DNA of 57,214 bases from the NCBI GenBank assembly GCA_040081265.1, contig JBEBGV010000029.1:1-57214 (forward strand), read 5' to 3'. Positions 33,612 through 43,688 of the stretch are shown here, piece after piece. The position numbers were made by a program, and so were the translations under genes. The notes under the pieces are model-generated. The model saw only the letters and a program-made list of their open reading frames with translations, had not been told where the DNA came from and did not search any database. The number at the start of each line of letters is the position of its first letter. Positions within the stretch are counted from its first letter, which is position 1. This stretch comes from JBEBGV01 sp040081265. Lineage in GTDB: Bacteria > Acidobacteriota > Vicinamibacteria > Vicinamibacterales > UBA2999.

Positions 33612-34577
33612 TCACGACGCGCGATCCAGCCGCGATGCGCCAGGCGCCGCCGCGACCTCGCGCACGAAGAACTCCTCGAGACTCTCGCGCACCGGGGTGA
33701 GCGAGATCAGCTGTGCACCATGCGCGCACAGCTCCGCCAGCATTCGATCTGGAGAAGGCGCCAGCGGCAACTCGAGAGACACGCGATCCTGTCCGAGGCG
33801 GGTCACCTTGACGACGTCGCCCACGGTCCGAGCGCGTTCAAGGGCGGATTCGCTGACGCCGGCCATGATCAGCTCCCAGCCACGCGCCTGAAAGTGCTGC
33901 AGCTCCGACAGGGCGCCACTGGTCACCAGGCGGCCCCTGGCCATAATCGCGACGCGATTGCAGAGGGCCTCAGCGTCAGACAATACGTGTGAACTGAAGA
34001 ACACCGTGCAGCCACGGTCGCGCAGGCGGAGGATGAGCTGCCTGATCTCGCGGCGACCGAGCGGGTCGAGACCTGACATCGGCTCGTCGAAGAAGAGCAC
34101 CTCGGGCTCGTTGAGCAGCGCCTGGGCGATACCCACCCGCTGCAGCATGCCCTTCGAGAACTTCCCGAGCGGCATCCGCCGCTCGCCGCCAATGCCAACC
34201 TCCTCGAGCAGGGCGTCGGCGCGCTTCTTCCGCTCCGTGGCGCCGAGCCCGAACAGGCCCCCGAAATAGTCGAGCAGTTCCTCCGCGGTCAGGTAGTCGT
34301 AGAAGTAGGGCTGTTCTGGCAGATACCCGATACGACGACGCACGCTGAGGTCGCCCACCGGCCGGCCGAGGATCTCGGCATGCCCGGAGGTGGGAAAGGT
34401 CAGTTGCAGCAACAGCTTGAGTGTGGTGGTCTTACCCGCCCCGTTGGGGCCAAGGAAGCCAAACACCTCACCCTGACCCACCTGAAGGGTCAGCGAGTCC
34501 AGGGCCACATACGGGCGTGGGCGCCAGAACCCGAGCGTGTAGTGCTTTGTGAGTCCGTTAGTGCTGATGGCGTCCAT
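33612..34577 (-). CDS. ABC transporter ATPase (PilH-like)
   Basis: A 321-residue nucleotide-binding subunit: Walker A GPNGAGKTT, Q-loop region LPEQPYFYDYLTAEE, signature FSKGMLQRVGIAQALL, Walker B VLFFDEPMSGLDPLGRRE and the switch His in FFSSHVLSD. A C-terminal domain of about 90 residues follows, as in ABC-2 exporters of the CcmA/NatA type. The ATG at 34577 was preferred to one at 34619 because homology begins at DAISTNGLTKHY. Pairs with the following permease. Confidence 0.92.
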   Translation of the reverse strand: MDAISTNGLTKHYTLGFWRPRPYVALDSLTLQVGQGEVFGFLGPNGAGKTTTLKLLLQLTFPTSGHAEILGRPVGDLSVRRRIGYLPEQPYFYDYLTAEELLDYFGGLFGLGATERKKRADALLEEVGIGGERRMPLGKFSKGMLQRVGIAQALLNEPEVLFFDEPMSGLDPLGRREIRQLILRLRDRGCTVFFSSHVLSDAEALCNRVAIMARGRLVTSGALSELQHFQARGWELIMAGVSESALERARTVGDVVKVTRLGQDRVSLELPLAPSPDRMLAELCAHGAQLISLTPVRESLEEFFVREVAAAPGASRLDRAS

Positions 34578-34655
34578 ACGAGCGTCGCGGTGTGGGAGTC
34601 CCTCGCGTACGGGGGCCATCCCACCTTGTATTCTCGGCGGCTCGGCTGACGCCCT

Positions 34656-35867
34656 TTACGACGCGGCCTTTCGGGGGTGCGCCAGCTCGTAGGCGATCAA
34701 GGCGTCAAAGTAGACCGGGCGCAGGCCGCCCTGTATCCGGATCCCATTCACAAAGAAGGCGGGGGTCCCGCTCACGCCCAGTTCCCGCCCCAGCTTTGCG
34801 TCGGCCTTGACCTGCTCGAGCACGCCGGCGTACTGCGCGTCGAAATCCGAGACCTGCGCGATTTCTTTCAGGCCGTCTTTCACGCTCTGCGGCGTCATGG
34901 TGTCCTGATGAGAGAACAGCCACTCTTCCATCTGGGTGCCCTTGTTGACCGCCTTGGCCATCCGCACGGCGGCGGAGGCTTCACACGCAGCCGGGTGCAC
35001 CGCACCCACGTTGCACTCCCCCTCGAGCGGGAAATCCATGGTCACGAAGCGCACGCGACTTCCGAACTGCGACTCGTACCTGGCGATGATGCCGCGATAC
35101 TCGAGGTACGCCTGGCGGCAGGAGGGGCACTGATAGTCGTTGAATTTCACGACCAGCACGTCGGCGCCGTTGGGAGACAGCGGGACCGCGACGCGTGGCT
35201 GAGCCGCGATCCACTCTTCAAACTGCTGCAGGGCGGCACCACTGAGGGTTTCGGTGGGCGGTACCGCAACGTCGGCGACGCCGGCCTGGGCTGGCGCCGA
35301 TTCGCGCGGAAAGAACGCGACCAGCGAGACCGAGCCAATCAGCCACAGCACGCCGAGCGTGGCGGCCAACGGGCTGCGAATGACACCCTGAAGATCGCGC
35401 GCCAATCGGCCGGGCAGCATTGACAGCGAGACCGACGCGGCCGCACCTGCGGCCACGAAGATGCCGATCACCGACACGTACATTGCCATGCAGAGAGGAC
35501 AGACCTTCCCGATGACGAAGAACGAGGCGTAGCCCAGATACAGGACCATCGCCAGTCCAATGGTGGAGAGGAAGAAGATGTAACCAGCCACTTCACCCGA
35601 TTCCTTGCTGCCGCCGGCCATACCACGCCAAGCCAGGAGCAGCACGAGAGCCGACCAGATAGCCCCTCCGGCCGCCACGGGCACACCGAACACGGAGCCG
35701 TACTGGCTTTCATACAGAGCCTGACAGCTGACGGTTTCGCTGACGTCACAGAAGCTCGTGTATGCCGGGTCCTGGAGCGAGCGGTAGTGGACGTACAGGG
35801 AGCTGACGGAGGCGCCGAGCCCGAGCAGGGCCAGGACGAGGATGACGGTACGGGCGTGCTGCTTCAT
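34656..35867 (-). CDS. VKOR-DsbA fusion, disulfide-bond formation enzyme
   Basis: A 403-residue fusion of a vitamin K epoxide reductase domain (four or five membrane helices, loop Cys 40 and 48, quinone-site CPLC at 123-126) with a periplasmic thioredoxin/DsbA-like domain (active site CPSC at 247-250, cis-Pro region GVSGTPAFFVNG). It oxidises exported thiols and passes electrons to quinone, doing the work of DsbB plus DsbA. The ATG at 35867 begins directly at the first helix; the open frame upstream of it is not protein-like. It stands between the pilins, which have two Cys each, and the PilH/PilI-like pair. Confidence 0.9.
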   Translation of the reverse strand: MKQHARTVILVLALLGLGASVSSLYVHYRSLQDPAYTSFCDVSETVSCQALYESQYGSVFGVPVAAGGAIWSALVLLLAWRGMAGGSKESGEVAGYIFFLSTIGLAMVLYLGYASFFVIGKVCPLCMAMYVSVIGIFVAAGAAASVSLSMLPGRLARDLQGVIRSPLAATLGVLWLIGSVSLVAFFPRESAPAQAGVADVAVPPTETLSGAALQQFEEWIAAQPRVAVPLSPNGADVLVVKFNDYQCPSCRQAYLEYRGIIARYESQFGSRVRFVTMDFPLEGECNVGAVHPAACEASAAVRMAKAVNKGTQMEEWLFSHQDTMTPQSVKDGLKEIAQVSDFDAQYAGVLEQVKADAKLGRELGVSGTPAFFVNGIRIQGGLRPVYFDALIAYELAHPRKAAS

Positions 35868-35932
35868 ATGGGTGGGGATACCAAGGGTGATGCCCGGCAT
35901 CCCAGCCGGCATCCTACAAAACAACGGCCGGA

Positions 35933-35962
35933 AACACAAAGAGGTGCCTCCCGGGCACCTCT
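35933..35962 (-). terminator. Intrinsic terminator after the last pilin
   Basis: On the minus strand a nine-base stem (AGAGGTGCC/GGCACCTCT, loop of five; plus-strand 35940-35962) is followed by TTTGTGTTT. It follows the stop of the third pilin by about 40 bases. A smaller hairpin (CCGTCC-GCC-GGACGG) precedes it. Confidence 0.7.
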
Positions 35963-36000
35963 CTGGCGTATGAGGCGGGCCGTCCGGCGGACGGGCTGGA

Positions 36001-36537
36001 CTACTGAAGAAGCGAAACCGTGCCGGCGACGGCGAGCGGCGCCGTGAGGATAGCGCCCGTCCCGTCCTGGTACAGGGCGCCACGCGAGTCACTGCCAAAG
36101 GACCGCTGGCCGGTGTTGCCGACCGTAATCGGTGTCGCCGTGACCAGGAAGTCCGTATTGGAGGCCGCCGTCGCGTTGCAGGTGTTTGCAGCGGCTGAGA
36201 CCTGGACGCCACCGGCGACGTTGTTCACGAGATACCCGCTCTTCCCTGGTGCCACATTGGCGGTGACCAGATCTGGACTGATGAAGGGCTGGCCCATCGG
36301 CGGTGCCGCGGCCAACGCCGCCAGGGTGGTGGCGTAGCCGCCTGCCCCGCAGCTGGAGGCAAACGTCGCCTGGGCACTGTTAATGGTCCGGACCGACCCA
36401 ATCGCCGACGCCTCGTTTCCGGATTGACGGGCGCGCAGCAGGCCCGGAATCGCGATCGCCGCGATGATCCCGATGATCGACACCACGATCAGCAACTCGA
36501 CGAGGGTAAACCCTGCATTACTCTGCGTCTTCCTCAC
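36001..36537 (-). CDS. pilA: Type IV major-pilin-like protein, array copy 1 (promoter-distal)
   Basis: A 178-residue prepilin with a short leader (VRKTQSNAG) and helix FTLVELLIVVSIIGIIAAIA, followed by PGLLRARQSGNEASAIGSVR. The soluble domain has two Cys (ASCGAGG and NTCNATA) for a disulfide and ends in TVSLLQ. The GTG at 36537 has AAGGAG seven bases upstream, which decides the start over an upstream ATG at 36600. It is the most divergent of the three pilins (leader, ALAAAPPMGQ, NTDFLVTATPITVG). A terminator-like hairpin lies both before and after it. Confidence 0.92.
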   Translation of the reverse strand: MRKTQSNAGFTLVELLIVVSIIGIIAAIAIPGLLRARQSGNEASAIGSVRTINSAQATFASSCGAGGYATTLAALAAAPPMGQPFISPDLVTANVAPGKSGYLVNNVAGGVQVSAAANTCNATAASNTDFLVTATPITVGNTGQRSFGSDSRGALYQDGTGAILTAPLAVAGTVSLLQ

Positions 36538-36559
36538 GTTCGGTCTCCTTAGGTCTTTG

Positions 36560-36595
36560 AAAAACCCCGGGCGCCCGCGACTGCGGACGCCCGGG
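36560..36595 (-). terminator. Terminator-like hairpin between pilin copies 2 and 1
   Basis: The plus-strand stem CCCGGGCG (36566-36573) pairs with CGCCCGGG (36588-36595), with an inner CCGC-GACT-GCGG, giving about 12 pairs and one mismatch. Read on the minus strand it is followed by TTTTT (36564-36560), as in an intrinsic terminator. The next pilin's GTG lies 23 bases beyond, leaving no room for a new promoter. Confidence 0.75.
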
Positions 36596-36611
36596 CGCAA
36601 ATGGTGCCTGA

Positions 36612-37148
36612 CTACTGAAGGATCGTGACCGTGCCCGCAACGGCGAGCGGGGCCGCGAGGATCGTGCCCGTGCTGTCCGAGTAGATCGTGCCCCGGGCAT
36701 CAGCGCCAAATGAGCGCTGGCCAGTCGTGCCAACCGTCACCGGCGTGGCGGTGGCGAGGAAATCAGTATTCGACGCCGCCGTCGTGTTGCACGTCGCCGC
36801 CGCGGCCAGCACCTGGACGCCGCCAGCGACGGTGTTGACGAGATACCCGCTCTTGCCGGGCGCGACGTTCGCGCCAGCCAGGTCGGGGCTGATGAAGGGC
36901 ACGCCCATCGGCGGTGCCGTCGAGAGCCCCGCGAGCGTCGTCGCGTAGCCGCCACCACCACAGCTGGCGGCGAAGGTGGCCTGCGCGCTGTTGATCGCAC
37001 GGACAGATCCAATCGCCGACGCCTCGTTGCCCGACTGACGGGCACGAAGGAGGCCGGGCACCGCGATCGCCGCGATGATCCCGATGATGGCCACGACGAT
37101 CAGCAGTTCGATGAGGGTGAACCCCTCGTTGTTACGCGTCTTTCTCAC
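36612..37148 (-). CDS. pilA: Type IV major-pilin-like protein, array copy 2
   Basis: A 178-residue prepilin, leader VRKTRNNEG and helix FTLIELLIVVAIIGIIAAIA. The mature protein differs from copy 3 only near the C-terminus (YSDSTGTILAAPL here, YQQSTGAILVAPL there). Two Cys (ASCGGGG, ATCNTTA) could form the C-terminal-type disulfide. The GTG at 37148 has AAGGAG upstream. The middle third of the gene is almost identical in DNA to copy 3, while the 3' end differs at many silent sites. Confidence 0.93.
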   Translation of the reverse strand: MRKTRNNEGFTLIELLIVVAIIGIIAAIAVPGLLRARQSGNEASAIGSVRAINSAQATFAASCGGGGYATTLAGLSTAPPMGVPFISPDLAGANVAPGKSGYLVNTVAGGVQVLAAAATCNTTAASNTDFLATATPVTVGTTGQRSFGADARGTIYSDSTGTILAAPLAVAGTVTILQ

Positions 37149-37166
37149 AGTTGCTCTCCTTGGTCC

Positions 37167-37211
37167 AAAAAGACAACTGCCGGAGGTCCGCATGTCGCAG
37201 ACCGCCGGCAG
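37167..37211 (-). terminator. Terminator-like hairpin between pilin copies 3 and 2
   Basis: CTGCCGG (37177-37183) pairs with CCGGCAG (37205-37211), with inner GGTC/GACC and GC/GC pairs separated by single mismatches. On the minus strand it is followed by TTGTCTTTTTGG, a five-T run. Copy 2's GTG is 19 bases past the T run, so copy 2 depends on read-through or processing. Confidence 0.72.
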
Positions 37212-37226
37212 ACGGGTATTTGAGTG

Positions 37227-37763
37227 TTACTGGAGGATCGTGACGGTGCCGGCCACCGCCAGTGGAGCCACCAGAATCGCGCCAGTGCTCTGCTGGTAGA
37301 TCGTGCCGCGGGCATCCGCACCGAACGAGCGCTGACCCGTCGTGCCAACCGTGACCGGCGTGGCGGTGGCGAGGAAATCGGTATTCGACGCCGCCGTCGT
37401 GTTGCACGTCGCCGCTGCGGCCAGCACCTGGACGCCGCCGGCAACGGTGTTGACGAGATACCCGCTCTTGCCGGGCGCGACGTTCGCGCCGGCGAGGTCG
37501 GGGCTGATGAAGGGCACGCCCATCGGCGGTGCCGTCGAGAGCCCCGCGAGGGTCGTCGCGTAGCCGCCACCGCCACAGCTGGCAGCAAACGTCGCCTGCG
37601 CGCTGTTGATCGCACGGACGGAACCGATCGCCGACGCCTCGTTGCCCGACTGACGGGCGCGGAGAAGCCCCGGCACCGCGATTGCGGCAATGATGCCGAT
37701 GATGGCCACCACGATCAGCAGCTCGATGAGGGTGAACCCCTCGTTATTACGCGTCTTTCTCAC
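37227..37763 (-). CDS. pilA: Type IV major pilin, array copy 3 (promoter-proximal)
   Basis: A 178-residue prepilin with leader VRKTRNNEG, cleavage before FTLIELLIVVAIIGIIAAIA, and two Cys in the globular domain. The start is taken as GTG 37763, seven bases after GGGAG; an ATG six bases earlier overlaps that site. It is the first pilin after a sigma-54 promoter and next to pilR, so it is the best candidate for the main fibre subunit. Followed by a hairpin with a T run, then copy 2. Confidence 0.94.
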   Translation of the reverse strand: MRKTRNNEGFTLIELLIVVAIIGIIAAIAVPGLLRARQSGNEASAIGSVRAINSAQATFAASCGGGGYATTLAGLSTAPPMGVPFISPDLAGANVAPGKSGYLVNTVAGGVQVLAAAATCNTTAASNTDFLATATPVTVGTTGQRSFGADARGTIYQQSTGAILVAPLAVAGTVTILQ

Positions 37764-38085
37764 GGTCATCTCCCTGGTTAGTTGTGAGCGGACCAGCATG
37801 GCCCGACAGTCGTTTCATTCGCCGATCCGCCACAGCGCTCGCGAACGATCGTAGAGACAGCAAGCGAGGTGCCACGGATCTCCTTAACAAAGAGAATCGG
37901 GAAGTCACTCCACCGCTTGAAGTTATCGGATAACCCGTGGGGCGAGCGTAGGGGGGAGGCGCAATAGGTGTCAACGGCGGCGTCGAATTTTTGTCGCTCG
38001 AGCACTGAAGTGGCAGTGACCGGCCCGGGGTTACGCCGTCCGGCTCGACACACCAGGGCTCGTGGCTGCCCGGACATGCACGGGG
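37764..38085. other. Gene-free pilR-pilin spacer
   Basis: These 322 bases hold the sigma-54 promoter (37859-37874), the likely 85-nt pilin leader, and an upstream region suitable for PilR binding. TGTC elements near 37969 and 37993, the latter after a run of five T, recall PilR half-sites of Pseudomonas, but this is suggestive only. No reading frame resembles protein. Confidence 0.6.
37859..37874 (-). promoter_or_regulatory. Sigma-54 promoter of the pilin array
   Basis: Minus-strand TGGCAC-CTCGC-TTGCT fits the -24/-12 consensus (TGGCAC-N5-TTGCW) at every defined base. The -12 GC is at 37861-37860, so transcription should start near 37848, 85 nt before the GTG of pilin copy 3. The PilR gene, a sigma-54 activator, ends 212 bases upstream. 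Confidence 0.85.
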
Positions 38086-39536
<1,451 letters not shown>

Positions 39537-39540
<4 letters not shown>

Positions 39541-41228
39541 ACCGCCACCTCGAAGTCCTCGGCACCTGCGTCGCTGCTGCTCGCTGGCTGCGGCAGCAGG
39601 ACCTTGAACACCGACCCTTTCCCCGGTTCGGAACCCACGAGGATCGAACCTCCGTAGTCCTGGACGATCCGGTGAACGATGGCGAGCCCGAGTCCTGTGC
39701 CACGTTCGAAGGAGCTGCTGAACGGTTCAAACAGCGTGTCGATCTCGTTTCCGCTCATGCCTCGACCCTGGTCCTTGACCACCAGCGCCACGGTGCCTGA
39801 CGCCTCTACTGTGGCCGCGAGCGTCAACTTCCCCCCCGCCTGCATCGCCCGGAGTCCGTTGGTCGCGAGGTTCCAGAGCACCTGCCTGATCTGCGTGTCG
39901 TCGGCCTCGCACCAGACGGGGTAAGGTGGCGTCCGCACCTCCACCGAGTGATCAGGACCGACATCAGAACCGTTTCGCAGCAACAGCCCGACGTCGCGGA
40001 CAATGGCCGCCACGTCGAGACGGGTCACCGCGAAGCGCTGCGGTCGCGCATAGGTAAGAAACGAACGGATCGTCTGATTGAGACGGTCCGATTCGCGGAC
40101 AACGATGTCCATCAGCTGCGCCTGCTCGTCGGTCAACGAGAGCTCCTGCCTCAGCACCTGAACCGACCCGGACATCGACGCCAGCGGGTTTCGAATCTCG
40201 TGGGCAATACCCGCGGCCATCTCGCCAACCGCGGCCAGCCGCTGCTGCAGCCTGGCCTCGCGTTCGAGTCGACGTACCTGTGTCACGTCCTGAAATGTCA
40301 CCAGATAGCCGGTCCGGCCGTCCGGAAACGCAAGGGTCGTCGCCGTCAGGCCGATGTCAATTCCGTCCGCGTCGTGGCGACGGAAGGCGATGTCCGCGCG
40401 CATGGTGTCGAGATGTCCAAGGGCCTCGAGCTCGATGCGAGAGGGCTCCTGCAGCTGGAACACCTCGGCCAGCAGCCGCCCCCGCACGTCATCAGAACCG
40501 AGGCCGGTAATCGCTGAGGCCGCGCGGTTGAAGGTGAGAATCCGTCCGCCCTCATCGGCCGTGGCCAGACCACTCAGCAGGCTGTTCACGACGTGATCGT
40601 TGAACTCGCGAAGGTTGGCGATGGCGCTCGACGCGCGCTCGAGGCTGACACCCGCCGTGCGCGATCCCTCGGCGAGCGAGCCAGCCAGCCAGGCAACCGC
40701 GAACAACCCGACGACGTGGATGCCGAGTGTGTAGGCCGCCGCACTGACCGCGGGAAGGGCTTCGAGTCCGTTCCGGCCCCAGACGGCTGACATGTTCGAG
40801 GCTTCGGCGTACTGCGTCCACACGAGCGCCGTGTAGGACACCGCCGCCACCGACGCCACCTTCAGCGCGCCGCCGCGGAAGCGGATCAGGCTCGCCGCAA
40901 TGATCGGCAACCCGTAGAGCGACGAGAAGTAGCTGGTGATGCCTCCGGTGACGGCGATGAAGGCGGTCACCAGAACAGCGTCAATCCCGAACTGCACGTC
41001 AGCCCACCAGGGCTGCCGCGTGGCAAACCTGAGCGTCGCCACGTAGACGAGGCTCAGGGCGTAGGTGACACCAATCAGGAAGAAGTAGGGGTTGACCGGA
41101 TAGGTCCCGGTTTCCCGCAACTCGACCAGAACGGCGGATCCGAGCAACGCGGTGCTGGCGACCAGCCGCATCGCGATGGTCGTCGACAGACGCGCGCGCA
41201 GGTTCATCGTCTGGCCGGTGAAGGACAA
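39537..41228 (-). CDS. pilS: Sensor histidine kinase PilS
   Basis: A 563-residue kinase with about six N-terminal membrane helices (residues 18-190, for example YPVNPYFFLIGVTYALSLVYV and GIDAVLVTAFIAVTGGI), a PAS domain (NSLLSGLATADEGGRILTFN, about 225-335), the phospho-His motif GIAHEIRNPLASMSG near 341, and an ATPase domain with NLATNGLRAM, VKDQGRGMSG and GTGLGLAIVHRI. The multi-helix sensor and PAS order match PilS, which senses pilin level in the membrane. Overlaps pilR by four bases. The start may instead be ATG 41207. Confidence 0.93.
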
Positions 41229-41232
41229 CCGC

Positions 41233-42444
41233 TTAGGTCAGCTTGCTGATCAGCCCGAAGATCGGCATGTACATCGCGATGACGATGCCACCGACGACGC
41301 CGCCCAGGAAGGCGATCATCACCGGCTCGAGCAGGGTCAGGAGGCCTGCGACCGCCACATCCACTTCTTCCTCGTAGAAGTCGGCGATCTTCGACAGCAT
41401 GGTGTCGAGCGCACCGGTGGCCTCGCCGACTCCGATCATCTGGACGACCATCGGCGGAAACACCGCCGTCGCCTTCAGCGGCGCGGCAATCGTTTCACCG
41501 CCTTCGATGCTGCGCCGTGTGGCGAAGATGGCGTCCTCGATGATGGCATTGCCCGACGTGTGAGCCGTAATGTCCAGGGCTTCGAGAATCGAGACACCTG
41601 ACGACAACAGCGTCGACAGCGTGCGGCAGAAGCGCGCCACGGCAATCTTCCTCAGCAGCATCCCGATGATCGGCATGCGGAGCAGGAAGCCATCGATCGC
41701 GCGGCGGCCGCGCGGGGTGGCGTAGTAGGTGCGCAGGCCGAATCCGGCCGCGAACATCCCGATGATCAGGAACGGACCAAAGCGCACCAGCCCGTTGCTC
41801 ATGGCGATGACGACGCGGGTCGGAAGCGGCAGTTCGGCTCCGAGTCCGGCGAACAGGCTGGCGAAGGTCGGAATGACCTTCCACAGAATGATGCCGACGA
41901 CGACCGCCGCGATCACGATGACCGCGATCGGATAGATCATGGCCGACTGAACCTGATGCTTGAGCTTGACTGACTTCTCGATATAGGTCGCAAGACGCTT
42001 GAGAATCGTGTCGAGAATACCGCCCGCCTCGCCCGCGGCGATCATGTTGGTGAAGAGGGCGTCGAAGGTCCTTGGACGGCGACGCATCGCGTCAGCGAGC
42101 GACAAACCGCCTTCGACGCCGCTCCGGGTCTCGAGGATGGCCGAGGCGAAGTTCTTGTCCTCTTCCTGGCTGCCCAGGATTTCGAGGCACTGCACCAGGG
42201 GGAGGCCGGCGTCGATCATCACGGCGAACTGCCGGGTGAAGACCGCCAGGTTCTTGGAATTGACCGGTTTGTCGCGGCGAGCGCCATCCGGCTTGGCGAC
42301 CTTCTCCTTGACCGGATTGATCCCGGTGACAAACACCTGTTCGCGCCGAAGCGCCATGACTGCGGCGTCGGCGGAATCTGCGACCCGTTCCCCGTTTACG
42401 GTTTCCCCGCCGCGGGTTCGTCCCTTGTAGGCAAAAGTAGGCAT
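41233..42444 (-). CDS. pilC: Type IV pilus inner-membrane platform protein PilC
   Basis: A 403-residue GspF/PilC-family protein. It opens MPTFAYKGRTRGGETVNGE and has two similar GspF domains (about 70-195 and 270-395: FTRQFAVMIDAGLPLVQCLEIL and FCRTLSTLLSSGVSILEALDI), each followed by membrane helices (IYPIAVIVIAAVVVGIILW). It couples the PilB/PilT motors to pilin insertion. Follows pilT in transcription order by about 90 bases and precedes pilS. Confidence 0.96.
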   Translation of the reverse strand: MPTFAYKGRTRGGETVNGERVADSADAAVMALRREQVFVTGINPVKEKVAKPDGARRDKPVNSKNLAVFTRQFAVMIDAGLPLVQCLEILGSQEEDKNFASAILETRSGVEGGLSLADAMRRRPRTFDALFTNMIAAGEAGGILDTILKRLATYIEKSVKLKHQVQSAMIYPIAVIVIAAVVVGIILWKVIPTFASLFAGLGAELPLPTRVVIAMSNGLVRFGPFLIIGMFAAGFGLRTYYATPRGRRAIDGFLLRMPIIGMLLRKIAVARFCRTLSTLLSSGVSILEALDITAHTSGNAIIEDAIFATRRSIEGGETIAAPLKATAVFPPMVVQMIGVGEATGALDTMLSKIADFYEEEVDVAVAGLLTLLEPVMIAFLGGVVGGIVIAMYMPIFGLISKLT

Positions 42445-42534
42445 TCGCGCGCTCCGATATACAGATCACCGGCCACACGGACCGGTGCTGTATCTCTTAT
42501 CGGCAGATCGCGACGCAACTATGGGGGCGGAACG

Positions 42535-43662
42535 TCAGCGGGGGCCAGCCGCGCCCGGCATCGCACCCTGGCGACCCAGTCCGGCTCCAGCCACGACGCC
42601 GACACCGCGACCGATCATCTCCTGCAGCTCTTCCTTGTTCGAGGAGGTGTTGAGCGCGGTCTCGAAGGTGATCTTCTTCCGGAGGTACAACGTGGCCAGC
42701 GACTGGTTCATCGTCTGCATTCCGAGCTTTTCCTGCCCGGTCTGCATGGCGGAATAAATCTGGTGCACCTTGTCTTCGCGGATCAGGTTGCGGATGGCCG
42801 GGGTGGGCACCATGATCTCCAGCGCCACGATTCGGCCTCCGCCAATCTTCGGCAGCAGCGACTGGCAGACGACGCCCTCAATGACGAGCGAGAGCTGGGT
42901 ACGAATCTGGCTCTGCTGGTGCGCCGGGAACACGTCGATCACGCGGTTGATGGTCTGGGCGGCCGAGTTCGTGTGGAGCGTACCGAAGGTCAGGTGGCCC
43001 GTTTCAGCGATGCGCAGGGCGGCTTCGACGGTCTCCAGGTCTCGCATTTCACCGATCAGGACGATATCCGGGTCTTCACGAAGAGCGGCGCGCAGGGCAA
43101 CGCTGAAGCCCTGCGTGTCGGCGTGAATCTCACGCTGGTTGACCAGACATCCTTTGTGATGGTGGATGTACTCGATCGGGTCCTCGATCGTCAGGATGTG
43201 ATCGCGCCGCTCGGTGTTGATCTTGTCGATCATCGCCGCCAGCGTGGTCGACTTGCCGCTACCGGTCGGTCCCGTCACCAGCACCAGCCCGCGGGGACGC
43301 TCGGACAGGTTGGCGAGCACCGGCGGCAGCGCGAGTTCGTCGAAGCTGCGGATGATGTGCGGGATCAGTCGGTACACCGCACCAACCGCGCCGCGCTGGT
43401 GGAACATGTTGCAGCGGAATCGGGCCAGCCCCTTGATTCCGAAGGCGAAGTCCAGTTCCAGCGTTTCCTCGAAACGCTTCTTCTGCGAGTCCGTGAGCAC
43501 GCTGTAGGCGAGGCCCTTGGTCTCCGACGGCGTCAACTCCGGGCCTTCGAATCTGACCAGATGCCCGTGTACACGCACCTGAGGAGGCGTGCCTGTGGAG
43601 ATGTGGAGGTCGGAGCCATCCATGGCCACCGTCATCTGCAGCAGTTCGGGTAGTGTCGTCAT
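42535..43662 (-). CDS. pilT: Type IV pilus retraction ATPase PilT
   Basis: A 375-residue hexameric ATPase. It starts MTTLPELLQMTVAMDGSDLHIS, then Walker A GPTGSGKSTTL, Asp box EDPIEYIHHHKGCLVNQREI, Walker B DPDIVLIGEMRDLET, His box TGHLTFGTLHTNSA, and the PilT AIRNLIRE hallmark (PAIRNLIREDKVHQIYS). A Gly/Ala-rich tail ends the protein. Promotes pilus depolymerisation for twitching motility and DNA uptake. Confidence 0.96.
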   Translation of the reverse strand: MTTLPELLQMTVAMDGSDLHISTGTPPQVRVHGHLVRFEGPELTPSETKGLAYSVLTDSQKKRFEETLELDFAFGIKGLARFRCNMFHQRGAVGAVYRLIPHIIRSFDELALPPVLANLSERPRGLVLVTGPTGSGKSTTLAAMIDKINTERRDHILTIEDPIEYIHHHKGCLVNQREIHADTQGFSVALRAALREDPDIVLIGEMRDLETVEAALRIAETGHLTFGTLHTNSAAQTINRVIDVFPAHQQSQIRTQLSLVIEGVVCQSLLPKIGGGRIVALEIMVPTPAIRNLIREDKVHQIYSAMQTGQEKLGMQTMNQSLATLYLRKKITFETALNTSSNKEELQEMIGRGVGVVAGAGLGRQGAMPGAAGPR

Positions 43663-43688
43663 CGTCTCTCCACCAACGTGCGTCCGTC

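Noticed and set aside
34578..34655. Possible gene between the VKOR fusion and the ABC ATPase
   Set aside because: The 78-base gap has no frame with a start and a protein-like sequence.
35868..36212. N-terminal extension of the VKOR-DsbA fusion
   Set aside because: The upstream frame is Arg/Pro/Ser-rich, overlaps the pilin terminator and the end of a pilin gene, and the membrane helix starts right after ATG 35867.
36001..37763. Tandem homologous blocks as a possible transposon or repeat region
   Set aside because: They are three complete pilin genes with their own ribosome sites; no transposase or terminal repeats are seen.
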